From Candidatus Eiseniibacteriota bacterium (lineage in GTDB: Bacteria > Eisenbacteria > RBG-16-71-46 > SZUA-252): DNA of 34,112 nt. The position numbers and the translations under genes are program-made. The notes beneath the pieces are model-generated. The model searched no databases. It saw only the letters and a program-made list of their open reading frames with translations, and was not told the DNA's origin. Positions 8,732-17,086 of this stretch are shown one piece after another; positions within the stretch are counted from its first letter, which is position 1, and each line of letters starts with the position of its first letter. The stretch lies in NCBI GenBank assembly GCA_005893265.1, contig VBOX01000014.1, forward strand, positions 1-34,112, read 5' to 3'.

Positions 8732-10330
8732 ATGCCTCCCGAGGTCCACGAGAAGGCCGTCAAGGAGATCGACAAGCTCGGGAAGATGTCCTTCATGTCC
8801 CCCGAGGCAACTGTCGTCCGGAACTACGTCGACTGGCTTGTCTCCCTGCCGTGGGCAAGCAAGACCGACGACAATCCGGATATTCAGAGCGTCGAGAAAA
8901 TCCTGGACGAGGACCACTACGGGCTCAAGAAGGTCAAAGAGAGGATCATCGAGTACCTCGCCGTGCTCAAGCTCTCGGGGAGCCTCAAGGGTCCAATTCT
9001 CTGCTTCGTGGGTCCTCCCGGCGTGGGAAAGACCTCCCTCGGAAAATCGATCGCGCGCGCGCTCGGGCGGAAATTCGTGCGCATGTCGCTCGGGGGCGTC
9101 CGCGACGAGGCGGAAATACGCGGGCACCGGCGCACCTACATCGGCTCCATGCCCGGGCGGATCATCCAGGCGATGAAGCGGGCCGGTTCGATGAACCCGG
9201 TCCTTCTGCTCGATGAGATCGACAAGCTCGGAACCGACTTCCGCGGCGATCCTGCCTCCGCGCTTCTTGAGGTCTTGGATCCGGAGCAGAATCACACCTT
9301 CAACGATCACTATTTGGAAGTGGACTTCGACCTCTCGCAGGTGATGTTCCTGACCACGAGCAACACGCTCTACTCCATTCCGCCGGCGCTGCTCGATCGG
9401 ATGGAGATCATCCGCCTGCCGGGATATCTCGAGTTCGAGAAAGTCGAGATCGCGAAGAACTTCCTGGTTCCGAAGGAGCTGAAAGCCAACGGCCTCGTGC
9501 CCAAGGATCTCCAGATGAACGACGCCGCGATCCGCGCGGTCATCAACGCATACACGCGGGAAGCGGGTGTCCGGAACCTCGAGCGCGAAATCGCGGCGAT
9601 CTGCCGCAAGGTCGCGCGCAAGAAGGCGACCTTGAAGAAGGCGCGGACGTTCCGGATCGTCGAGAAACAGCTTCAGAAGTTCCTCGGCGTGCCCAAGTAC
9701 CTCGACAGCCAAATCGAGCGCCGCTCCCGTATCGGCGTGGCGACCGGCCTCGCCTGGACCGAGGCGGGAGGGGACCTCCTGAACATCGAGGTGAGCATTC
9801 TCGCCGGGACCGGCGTGCTCATGCTGACCGGAAAGCTCGGCGAGACGATGCGCGAGTCAGGACAGGCGGCGCTCTCCTACGCCCGTTCGCGCGCGATCTC
9901 GCTGGGACTGGACAAGAACTTCTACAAGGGGATCGACGTCCACGTGCACCTTCCGGAGGGGGCGATCCCGAAGGACGGCCCCTCGGCGGGGATCGCGATG
10001 GCCACGGCCCTCGTGTCCGCGCTCACGGGCGTGCCGACGCGCGACGACGTCGCGATGACCGGGGAGATCACGCTCCTGGGCAACGTGCTTCCGATCGGCG
10101 GCTTGAACGAGAAGGTCGTGGCCGCCAAGCGGGCGGGCGTGAAAACCGTGATCATTCCCAAGCTGAATGAGAAGGACTTGCGGGAGCTTCCCGACTTCAT
10201 CCGGGACGATCTCCAATTCAAGCTCGTCGAGACCATGGACGAAGTGCTGGAAGTGGCCTTGAAACCGGGCGAGTCCTCCACGTATCTTCGCCGCAACCAG
10301 GAAGAGCAACCCCAGCCTTACACGCATTGA
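8732..10330 (+). CDS. lon: Lon protease, AAA+ and serine-protease part, out of frame with its N-terminal half
   Basis: Lon homology resumes at about 8606 in another frame (Val-His-Lys-Asn-Gln-Lys-Glu-Phe-Tyr-Leu-Asn-Glu-Gln-Leu-Lys-Ala-Ile). 8732 is the first ATG in that frame. The 532 residues from there include the end of the helical linker, Walker A Gly-Pro-Pro-Gly-Val-Gly-Lys-Thr, Walker B Leu-Leu-Leu-Asp-Glu-Ile-Asp, and the Lon protease domain with its catalytic Ser in Lys-Asp-Gly-Pro-Ser-Ala-Gly and Lys in Asn-Glu-Lys-Val-Val-Ala-Ala-Lys. All catalytic motifs look intact. If translated alone from 8732, the product would be a Lon lacking its N domain; the ribosome site there is weak. 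Lon degrades misfolded and regulatory proteins. Confidence 0.85.
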   Translation: MPPEVHEKAVKEIDKLGKMSFMSPEATVVRNYVDWLVSLPWASKTDDNPDIQSVEKILDEDHYGLKKVKERIIEYLAVLKLSGSLKGPILCFVGPPGVGKTSLGKSIARALGRKFVRMSLGGVRDEAEIRGHRRTYIGSMPGRIIQAMKRAGSMNPVLLLDEIDKLGTDFRGDPASALLEVLDPEQNHTFNDHYLEVDFDLSQVMFLTTSNTLYSIPPALLDRMEIIRLPGYLEFEKVEIAKNFLVPKELKANGLVPKDLQMNDAAIRAVINAYTREAGVRNLEREIAAICRKVARKKATLKKARTFRIVEKQLQKFLGVPKYLDSQIERRSRIGVATGLAWTEAGGDLLNIEVSILAGTGVLMLTGKLGETMRESGQAALSYARSRAISLGLDKNFYKGIDVHVHLPEGAIPKDGPSAGIAMATALVSALTGVPTRDDVAMTGEITLLGNVLPIGGLNEKVVAAKRAGVKTVIIPKLNEKDLRELPDFIRDDLQFKLVETMDEVLEVALKPGESSTYLRRNQEEQPQPYTH

Positions 10331-10368
10331 TCCGCCTCGCTCAGCCGAAGGCTTAACCGGAGACGTCG

Positions 10369-11529
10369 ATGAAACGCGTGCTGTTCACGCCGGGGCCCAC
10401 GGAAGTTCCCTCCGAAGTTCTCGAAGCGATGGCCAAACCGCTCATTCACCATCGCACCGACGAATACCGTCAGTACTTCCTGGAGACCACGCGTCTCATG
10501 CAGGAGCATCTCGCCACGACGCACCCGGTGCTGACGCTCTCGTGCTCGGGCTCGGGCGCGATGGAAGCCGCCGTCGTCAACTTGTTGTCGGCGGGGGATC
10601 AGGCGATCGTCGTCGAAGGCGGAAAGTTCGGAGCGCGGTGGGGAATGATCGCGCAGGCGTACGGCGTCACGGTGCACACCGTCAGCGTCGAATGGGGCCG
10701 CGTCGCGACGGTGGAGGAGGTTGAGTCCGCGCTTGCGGCCCATCCCAGCGCCAAGGTGATGTTCGTTACACACAGCGAGACCTCGACCGGTGCCCTTTTC
10801 CCCGTTCACGACATGGCGCGCGTGGCGAAGGCGCGCGGGGTAGCGACGGTGGTCGACGCCGTGACGAGCTTCGGGGTCTACGACCTCCACTTCGACCGCA
10901 GCGACGTGGACGGCCTGGTGTGGGGCTCCCAGAAAGGGATGATGATCCCGCCGGGGCTGGGCTTCGTCTGCTTGAGCCCGCGCGGGTGGGACCTGGTGAA
11001 AGAATCGAAGCTCCCCAAGTATTACTGGAATCTCGCAAAGGCGAAGGGCGCGCTGGAGAAGGGGGACACCCCCTTCACGCCGGCGATCAGCCTCGTCCTC
11101 GCCGCGCGGGCGGCCATGCTCCTGCTCGCGAAGGAGGGGCGCGACCCGGTGTTCGCGCGCCACCAGCGGAACGGCGACGCGACGCGGAAGGCTGTACGCG
11201 CGCTCGGGCTCTCCCTTTTTGCCGAGGTGCCCTCGAATACGCTCACCGCGGTTCACGTGCCTCAGGGAGTGGACGGGGGCGCCGTCGTGAAGACGATGGA
11301 GCAGCGCTACGGCGTCAAGATCGCGGGGGGCCAGGATCGCCTGAAAGGTAAGATTTTTCGCCTCGGGCACATCGGCCACTATGACGAAGGGGACATCCTC
11401 CGCCTCGTGGGAGCGTTCGAAGCGTCCCTGATCGACCACGGCGCCTCGGCCCAGCCGGGCGCTGGAGTTCGAGCCGCGCAGGAATCCTTCCGCAGCTCCA
11501 AGCCCTCCGCCGCGGCGCGTGTCGGTTAA
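10369..11529 (+). CDS. Class V aminotransferase, alanine-glyoxylate/serine-pyruvate type
   Basis: The 386-residue PLP enzyme belongs to the family of alanine-glyoxylate and serine-pyruvate aminotransferases. The start has the usual Phe-Thr-Pro-Gly-Pro-Thr. The cofactor-binding Asp163 lies in Val-Val-Asp-Ala-Val-Thr-Ser and the Schiff-base Lys189 in Trp-Gly-Ser-Gln-Lys-Gly. Members of this family act as the phosphoserine-forming or serine-forming transaminase in several lineages lacking serC. The 11-base overlap with serA and the thrH gene downstream make a serine-biosynthesis role likely, but substrate choice is inferred. GGAG six bases before the ATG supports the start. The C-terminal 35 residues are low-complexity and probably disordered. 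Confidence 0.88.
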   Translation: MKRVLFTPGPTEVPSEVLEAMAKPLIHHRTDEYRQYFLETTRLMQEHLATTHPVLTLSCSGSGAMEAAVVNLLSAGDQAIVVEGGKFGARWGMIAQAYGVTVHTVSVEWGRVATVEEVESALAAHPSAKVMFVTHSETSTGALFPVHDMARVAKARGVATVVDAVTSFGVYDLHFDRSDVDGLVWGSQKGMMIPPGLGFVCLSPRGWDLVKESKLPKYYWNLAKAKGALEKGDTPFTPAISLVLAARAAMLLLAKEGRDPVFARHQRNGDATRKAVRALGLSLFAEVPSNTLTAVHVPQGVDGGAVVKTMEQRYGVKIAGGQDRLKGKIFRLGHIGHYDEGDILRLVGAFEASLIDHGASAQPGAGVRAAQESFRSSKPSAAARVG

Positions 11530-12454
11530 GGTTCTCGTAAGCGACCCGCTTTCCGAGCGTGCGGTCGCGATCCTCCGCGGCATCCCCGGGATCACCGTCG
11601 AGGAGCGTCGCGGGCTCTCCGAGTCTGAGCTTTTGCCTTTGGTCGCGGACATCGACGCCTGGGTCGTGCGCGGGGCGACGAGGGTGACGCGGGGCCTGAT
11701 CGAGGCGGCCCCGAAGCTCCGGTGGGTGGCGCGCGCCGGTGCCGGGATCGACAACATCGACGCGGGCGCCGCGCGCGAGCGCGGGGTGGGCGTGCTCAAC
11801 GTGCCGGGCGCGAACGCAATCGCCGTCGCGGAGCTTGTGTTCGGTCTCCTCCTCGGCCTGTTCCGCCAGATCCCCGCCGCCGACGCTTCCCTCAAACGAG
11901 GTCAGTGGGACAAGACCGGCTTCAAGGGGCGTGAGCTTCGGGGGAAAACGATCGGGATCCTCGGCTTAGGGAAGATCGGCCGCGCCGTCGCGCGGCGCGC
12001 GCTGGCGTTCGAGATGACCTGTGTCGGGTACGACCCGCTGCTTTCGGAGGACGCCACCCGCGCCCTCGAGGTGGAGCCGCTCTCCCTGGACGAGCTGCTT
12101 CCGCGCTCGGAGATCCTGACCCTCCACGTGCCGCTTTTGCCAGAAACCCGCGGGATGATCGGAGCCATTGAGATCGCGCGCCTCCCGCGCGGGGCGGTGA
12201 TCGTCAACGCGGCGAGGGGCGGGCTGGTGGACGAGGCCGCGGTGCTCGACGCTCTCGAGCGGGGGCACCTGGGCGGGGCCGTGTTCGACGTTTTCGCCCA
12301 GGAGCCGCCGGGCGCCTCGCCGCTCGTGCAGCGGGCGAACGTCGTCGTGACGCCCCACATCGGCGCCGCGACGGTGGAGGCGCAGGAGGCGGTCGGGGAG
12401 GAGATCGTGAAGCTCCTCCTCGGGAAGCTGCGCGAAACCGGGGCGATCGGGTAG
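11519..12454 (+). CDS. serA: D-3-phosphoglycerate dehydrogenase, short form
   Basis: The 311-residue protein is a D-2-hydroxyacid dehydrogenase that fits phosphoglycerate dehydrogenase, the first step of serine synthesis. It has the NAD motif Gly-Leu-Gly-Lys-Ile-Gly at about 148-153 and the catalytic Arg233 (Ala-Ala-Arg-Gly-Gly), Glu262 (Gln-Glu-Pro-Pro) and His280 (Thr-Pro-His-Ile-Gly-Ala). It ends directly after the catalytic domain, with no ASB or ACT domain, so classical serine feedback inhibition is not expected. The GTG start at 11519 lies inside the end of the aminotransferase gene, which implies coupling. Other hydroxyacid substrates cannot be excluded, but the neighbours argue for serine. 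Confidence 0.88.
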   Translation: MSVKVLVSDPLSERAVAILRGIPGITVEERRGLSESELLPLVADIDAWVVRGATRVTRGLIEAAPKLRWVARAGAGIDNIDAGAARERGVGVLNVPGANAIAVAELVFGLLLGLFRQIPAADASLKRGQWDKTGFKGRELRGKTIGILGLGKIGRAVARRALAFEMTCVGYDPLLSEDATRALEVEPLSLDELLPRSEILTLHVPLLPETRGMIGAIEIARLPRGAVIVNAARGGLVDEAAVLDALERGHLGGAVFDVFAQEPPGASPLVQRANVVVTPHIGAATVEAQEAVGEEIVKLLLGKLRETGAIG

Positions 12455-12506
12455 GGCGGGCCCGGGGAGCGGCCGCGACTTTTCCGGCGGGCGTGAAGAT
12501 TTCCCG

Positions 12507-12536
12507 TTGACAGATCTGCCGGGTGGGCCTGAGCAT
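12507..12536 (+). promoter_or_regulatory. Promoter of the thrH leader
   Basis: A perfect TTGACA lies at 12507-12512. At 18 bases' spacing a weak -10, GAGCAT (three of six matches), lies at 12531-12536. Transcription would begin near 12543, shortly before the strong ribosome site at 12550-12557. Confidence 0.45.
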
Positions 12537-12564
12537 TCAGATATCGCGGAAAGGAGGTGGTCCA

Positions 12565-12618
12565 GTGCACACGTATGGCATAGAGGTTGTACTGTACTGC
12601 GGAGGTGGCTGTAGCTAG
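12565..12618 (+). CDS. 17-residue leader peptide or microprotein upstream of thrH
   Basis: A GTG-started ORF encodes MHTYGIEVVLYCGGGCS and stops at TAG. Its ribosome site is the best in the window: AAAGGAGGTGG, nearly fully complementary to the 16S rRNA 3' end, 7 bases before the GTG. The last six sense codons are Cys-Gly-Gly-Gly-Cys-Ser. Serine is the product of the flanking serA and thrH enzymes, and glycine and cysteine are made from serine. Codons such as ATA, GTA and TGT are unlike the GC-rich third positions of its neighbours, which suggests constraint on the RNA. It lies between a TTGACA element and an intrinsic terminator just before thrH. I read it as an attenuator leader peptide; an independent Cys-rich microprotein is the alternative. 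No family is recognised. Confidence 0.6.
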   Translation: MHTYGIEVVLYCGGGCS

Positions 12619-12674
12619 CGGCATCTAGAGCGCCCTAGCCTGGTGCCTGCTGGCGAATCCCAACAGTCCACCGG
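12614..12674 (+). promoter_or_regulatory. Two hairpins between the leader ORF and the terminator
   Basis: Hairpin 1 pairs GCTAG and GGC (12614-12622, one bulged C) with GCC and CTAGC (12632-12639). Its 5' arm overlaps the Ser and stop codons of the leader ORF, so a ribosome there would block it. Hairpin 2 pairs GGTG and CTGCTGG (12642-12653) with CCAACAG and CACC (12660-12672), with one mismatch and small bulges. No long antiterminator pairing with the terminator's 5' arm was found by eye, so the switching mechanism is not explained. Confidence 0.5.
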
Positions 12675-12681
12675 AGGTTTC

Positions 12682-12716
12682 GAGGGGAAGCGGTAACGCT
12701 TCCCCTCACTCTTTTT
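12682..12716 (+). terminator. Intrinsic terminator or attenuator before thrH
   Basis: An 11-bp perfect stem, GAGGGGAAGCG (12682-12692) with CGCTTCCCCTC (12697-12707), closes a GTAA loop. It is followed by ACTC and TTTTT (12712-12716). The thrH ATG is 16 bases downstream, leaving no room for another promoter, so thrH expression would require readthrough unless a promoter overlaps the stem. Confidence 0.8.
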
Positions 12717-12732
12717 GGTATCGTAGGCGGAT

Positions 12733-13350
12733 ATGATTGCCGCGATCGATCTGGAAGGCGTCCTGGCGCCGGAAATCTGGCCCCATCTGGGGCACCACTT
12801 CGGCATCCAGGAGCTTCACCTCACCACGCGCGACGTTGCCGATTTCGAGGACCTGATGAGGCGGCGCGTGGACGCGCTGAATCGCTCCGGTCTGACGCTC
12901 GCGCAAGTACGGGAGGTGGCCCACGAGGTGCGGCCGTACCTGGGGGCGCACGAGTTCCTCGATCGGATCCGAAGACAGTGCCAGGTCATGATCATCTCGG
13001 ACACGTTTCACGAGTTCGCCGAGCCGGTGATGGAGCGTCTCGGCGGGTACAACCTGTTCGCGAATCAGTTCGAGGTCGACGGCCAGGGCCGGATCGCCGG
13101 CTGGAAGCTCAGAATCCGCGGCCAGAAGGCGCGGGTCGTCGAGGGGATGAAGGGCGCGGGCTTCAAGGTGATCGGAATGGGGGACAGCCTGAACGACCTC
13201 ACCCTGTTGGAATCCGCGGATTACCCGATCCTGTACCGGCCGGTCGCCGCCCTCCGCGAGCGGTTGCCTTCGGCACCCACGGCGCAAGGCCTGGATGAAG
13301 CCCTCCAGATGTTTCTCCAAATCTTCCGCATGAACGGCGGGCTGGGCTGA
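12733..13350 (+). CDS. thrH: ThrH-like phosphoserine phosphatase (phosphoserine/homoserine phosphotransferase)
   Basis: The 205-residue HAD-family protein has the same length and motifs as Pseudomonas ThrH. Motif I is Asp6-Leu-Glu-Gly-Val-Leu, with Asp-x-Glu in place of the usual HAD Asp-x-Asp as in ThrH, followed by Pro-Glu-Ile-Trp. Motif II is Ile-Ile-Ser-Asp-Thr-Phe and motif IV Met-Gly-Asp-Ser-Leu-Asn-Asp. ThrH dephosphorylates phosphoserine and can transfer the phosphate to homoserine. After the aminotransferase and serA this supplies the last step of serine synthesis, and no other serB is visible. The ribosome site is modest (AGGCGG close to the ATG). It sits directly behind the terminator at 12682. 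Confidence 0.88.
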   Translation: MIAAIDLEGVLAPEIWPHLGHHFGIQELHLTTRDVADFEDLMRRRVDALNRSGLTLAQVREVAHEVRPYLGAHEFLDRIRRQCQVMIISDTFHEFAEPVMERLGGYNLFANQFEVDGQGRIAGWKLRIRGQKARVVEGMKGAGFKVIGMGDSLNDLTLLESADYPILYRPVAALRERLPSAPTAQGLDEALQMFLQIFRMNGGLG

Positions 13351-13385
13351 GGACACGCTGAGGAGCAACCCCCTGAGCCCGGTGG

Positions 13386-13414
13386 TTGACCCCCGCCACG
13401 GTCTCTGATAGGGT
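13386..13414 (+). promoter_or_regulatory. Candidate purA promoter
   Basis: TTGACC (13386-13391) and TAGGGT (13409-13414) are 17 bases apart. The -35 matches at five of six positions and the -10 at three. It lies between thrH and the purA leader hairpin. Confidence 0.4.
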
Positions 13415-13439
13415 CAGGTGTTCGTCGCTTCCGTACCAG

Positions 13440-13466
13440 CCGCGAGAGCCAAACTCGCGGTCTTTT
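13440..13466 (+). terminator. Terminator-like hairpin in the purA leader
   Basis: CCGCGAG (13440-13446) pairs perfectly with CTCGCGG (13454-13460) around a 7-base loop, followed directly by TCTTTT. It lies downstream of the candidate purA promoter and only 20 bases before the purA ATG. It may act as an attenuator, or simply terminate the thrH transcript. Confidence 0.5.
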
Positions 13467-13486
13467 CGTTTGGAGGTCGTCCGCGC

Positions 13487-14791
<1,305 letters not shown>

Positions 14792-14939
14792 ATCTCCACG
14801 TCGTAATCCGCACGCGCTCTCCGCTCATTTTCCCCTAATCCCCCCGGCGGAATCTTCCGATAAATCGTAGGCGCACTGTCTCAAGCCCCCCCATCGACAG
14901 TTGCCGCCGCGTTGGATGACAATCCCCGGAGGGTTACCC

Positions 14940-15356
14940 TTGGGCGAGAACTTGAGGTCCGGAAGGGAAAGGACCCGGGCACGGATTCTGGTCGTCGAGG
15001 ACGAGGACGCGTTGGCAAGGCTCGTCAAGAACCATCTGGAACGGGCGGGCTACGAGGTAAGGACCGAGGGGAAAGGGAAGCCCGCGATCGCCGTCGCGGC
15101 GGAGCATTGGCCGGATCTGGTGGTCCTGGACTTGATGCTGCCGGACATGAGCGGCTATGAAGTTTGCGTGGAGCTGAGGCGTCTCTACCGCCCCTGGGTC
15201 CTGCCGGTCGTCATGCTCACGGCGTTGAACCAGCCGAAGGACAAGCTACTTGGGTACAGCCACGGCGCCGACGCCTACCTGACGAAGCCGGTCGCTACAT
15301 CCGAGCTGGTCAGCACGGTTGCGGAGATGCTGAGCCACGTGGAGCGCCGATCATGA
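14940..15356 (+). CDS. Single-domain response regulator
   Basis: The protein is essentially one receiver domain with no output domain, like CheY-type or Spo0F-type relays. Acidic residues lie in Leu-Val-Val-Glu-Asp-Glu-Asp, the phospho-acceptor is Asp64 (Val-Val-Leu-Asp-Leu-Met-Leu-Pro-Asp), the switch Thr is in Val-Met-Leu-Thr-Ala and the Lys in Leu-Thr-Lys-Pro. I prefer the TTG at 14940 (138 residues), because GGAGGG lies 6 bases upstream; ATG at 14916 and TTG at 14901 are in-frame alternatives. The 148 bases before it show no convincing promoter or terminator. It overlaps the convergent response regulator by 6 bases. Confidence 0.88.
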   Translation: MGENLRSGRERTRARILVVEDEDALARLVKNHLERAGYEVRTEGKGKPAIAVAAEHWPDLVVLDLMLPDMSGYEVCVELRRLYRPWVLPVVMLTALNQPKDKLLGYSHGADAYLTKPVATSELVSTVAEMLSHVERRS

Positions 15357-15770
15357 TTTCGGGACGGCGGACGATCCGGGTGCGACTCCCCCTGGCTTCC
15401 TCAGCTCGGTTTCGATGCAGCGAATAATCTCCTCCACGGTGGCCGGCTTCGCGAGATACTTCTGACCGCCGATGACGTTGCCCTTCGCCCGTGTCGTTTC
15501 TTTCGAGACCCCCGCGGTCAGGAACACGATCGGTGTGTCCTTGAGGACCCTATCGGCCCGAATCGTTGAGGCGATCTCCCCGCCGTCGACATCGGGCATG
15601 ATCACGTCCAGCAGGATGATATCGGGCAGAAAGTCCTGAGCAACCTTCAGCCCGTACGCTCCATTATTCTCCACCCTCACTTCGAAGCGCCCGCGCAGCT
15701 CGAGACTCAGCTTGAGCATGCGGGTGAAACTCGGCTCATCGTCGATCAAGAGCACCCGGATCTTATCCAT
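15351..15770 (-). CDS. Single-domain response regulator, last gene of the kinase/phosphatase operon
   Basis: The 139-residue receiver has the acidic pair in Leu-Leu-Ile-Asp-Asp-Glu, phospho-acceptor Asp55 (Leu-Leu-Asp-Val-Ile-Met-Pro-Asp), Thr85 and Lys108 (Leu-Ala-Lys-Pro). There is no DNA-binding output domain, only a short Gly/Ser/Pro tail. The ATG at 15770 has GAGG about 9 bases upstream, and the family pattern starts there. It follows the histidine kinase stop by 16 bases, so it is the likely phosphorylation target of that kinase. Its 3' end overlaps the plus-strand response regulator by 6 bases; the two receivers are similar but clearly different. Confidence 0.9.
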   Translation of the reverse strand: MDKIRVLLIDDEPSFTRMLKLSLELRGRFEVRVENNGAYGLKVAQDFLPDIILLDVIMPDVDGGEIASTIRADRVLKDTPIVFLTAGVSKETTRAKGNVIGGQKYLAKPATVEEIIRCIETELRKPGGVAPGSSAVPKS

Positions 15771-15786
15771 GGGCGGAATCCTCACC

Positions 15787-17085
15787 CTAGGGTCTGATAC
15801 TTTGGAATATAACCGTGGCTCGCGCGCCCCCGCCGCCTTCCCGATTGCCGATGCGAATCGTGCCTCCGTGCAGCGCGACAATCGGCTTACAAACAGCGAG
15901 GCCCAGCCCCGTGCCCCGACCGGGGGGTTTGGTCGTAAAGAAAGGATCGAAGAGCCTGGACCGGGTGGCCTCGTCGATGCCCGTACCGGTGTCCTCGATT
16001 TCGATGACGATCACGGTCTGTCCGACACGGAACGGATCGCTCCGCCGGTAGCCGACGTCCGGTCCCGGCTCCTTCAGCTGCTCGCGACGGCTCCGGACGA
16101 TCAGGGTTCCCCCGGAGGGCATCGCGTCGACCGCATTGATCATCAAATTGACGAAGACCTGCTCGATCTTGGTTCGGTCCAGCATGACCGGGGGAAGGTC
16201 GCTCGCGAACTCCTCGACCACGAATATGTGGGACTTGGTCAGCGCGTGCCGGACGAGAAGAAGCGCCTTCTGGAGCAACGAGTTCACATCCTCCTTGCTG
16301 ACCGTCAGCTCGGTGGCCGTGGAGAACTCGAGTAATCCGCGGATCACGGAGTCGGCGCGCAAGACTGCCTCGCGCGCGTCGTTCAGGGCACCGACCATAT
16401 TCGCGTCCGGCCTCTGGACTGTTTCCGCGAGGTAATCGATCGCGAACAGGATCACCGCGAGCGGGTTCTTGACCTCGTGTGCGACTCCAGCCGCGAGTCG
16501 GCCGATCGACTCGAGTTTCGCGGCCTGCACGAGGTGGAGCTGCGTGGATTTCGTTTCCTCGAGGGATTTCCGGAGCGCCAGAAGGGCCCGCCGCAGCATG
16601 GCCTCCCGCTCGCTGAGCTTGACGCTGCTCACCTCGGCCTGCCGGAGCGCCTGCTTGATCGCGGTGATGTCGCGGGCAACCGCCAGGGCGCTGGTCACCC
16701 GGCCCTTCTCGTCCCGCGTCGGGGCGATGGACAGGGAAACATCGATCGGAACGCCATCGCTCCTCAGCCGGATGGTTTCGAAGTGCTCGATCGTGGCGCC
16801 GCGCGCGATGCTGGTGATCGTGGTTTCCAGCTCGTGGCGCCGGTCCTCGGGGACGAGGAGCGACAAGGGCTTCCCGATGATGGTTTGTGCTGGATAGCCG
16901 TAGATTCTCTCGGCGGCCCTGTTCCATGCGACGATGATCCCGTCCAGGGAGACGGCGAATAAGGCGTCGTTCGCCAGCTCCCACACCGCGTCCAATCGGG
17001 AGCGCACCTCGGCGTCCGGCCCGCTTCCATTGAGGTTCTGGGTGCCCGCGGCGACGTCCTTCTGTTCCGCGCCGGCGCCCTTCAT
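15787..17085 (-). CDS. PAS-domain sensor histidine kinase (NtrB/AtoS-like)
   Basis: The 432-residue kinase has a PAS domain at about residues 30-145 (Leu-Phe-Ala-Val-Ser-Leu-Asp-Gly-Ile-Ile-Val-Ala-Trp-Asn), then a coiled linker at about 146-190. A HisKA domain with phospho-acceptor His203 (Gly-Val-Ala-His-Glu-Val-Lys-Asn-Pro-Leu) and a HATPase_c domain follow. The latter has an N box (Val-Asn-Leu-Met-Ile-Asn-Ala-Val-Asp-Ala), a G1 box (Asp-Thr-Gly-Thr-Gly-Ile) and a G2 box (Gly-Arg-Gly-Thr-Gly-Leu-Gly-Leu). No transmembrane segment is seen, so it is cytoplasmic. The ATG at 17085, with GAGG six bases upstream, starts one base after the STAS stop; a TTG at 17106 is the alternative. Confidence 0.92.
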   Translation of the reverse strand: MKGAGAEQKDVAAGTQNLNGSGPDAEVRSRLDAVWELANDALFAVSLDGIIVAWNRAAERIYGYPAQTIIGKPLSLLVPEDRRHELETTITSIARGATIEHFETIRLRSDGVPIDVSLSIAPTRDEKGRVTSALAVARDITAIKQALRQAEVSSVKLSEREAMLRRALLALRKSLEETKSTQLHLVQAAKLESIGRLAAGVAHEVKNPLAVILFAIDYLAETVQRPDANMVGALNDAREAVLRADSVIRGLLEFSTATELTVSKEDVNSLLQKALLLVRHALTKSHIFVVEEFASDLPPVMLDRTKIEQVFVNLMINAVDAMPSGGTLIVRSRREQLKEPGPDVGYRRSDPFRVGQTVIVIEIEDTGTGIDEATRSRLFDPFFTTKPPGRGTGLGLAVCKPIVALHGGTIRIGNREGGGGARATVIFQSIRP

Positions 17086-17086
17086 T

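Noticed and set aside
12550-12716. Known riboswitch (glycine, ZTP, SAM, THF) upstream of thrH
   Set aside because: None of the conserved cores I know for these classes could be found; the ORF-plus-terminator layout fits better.
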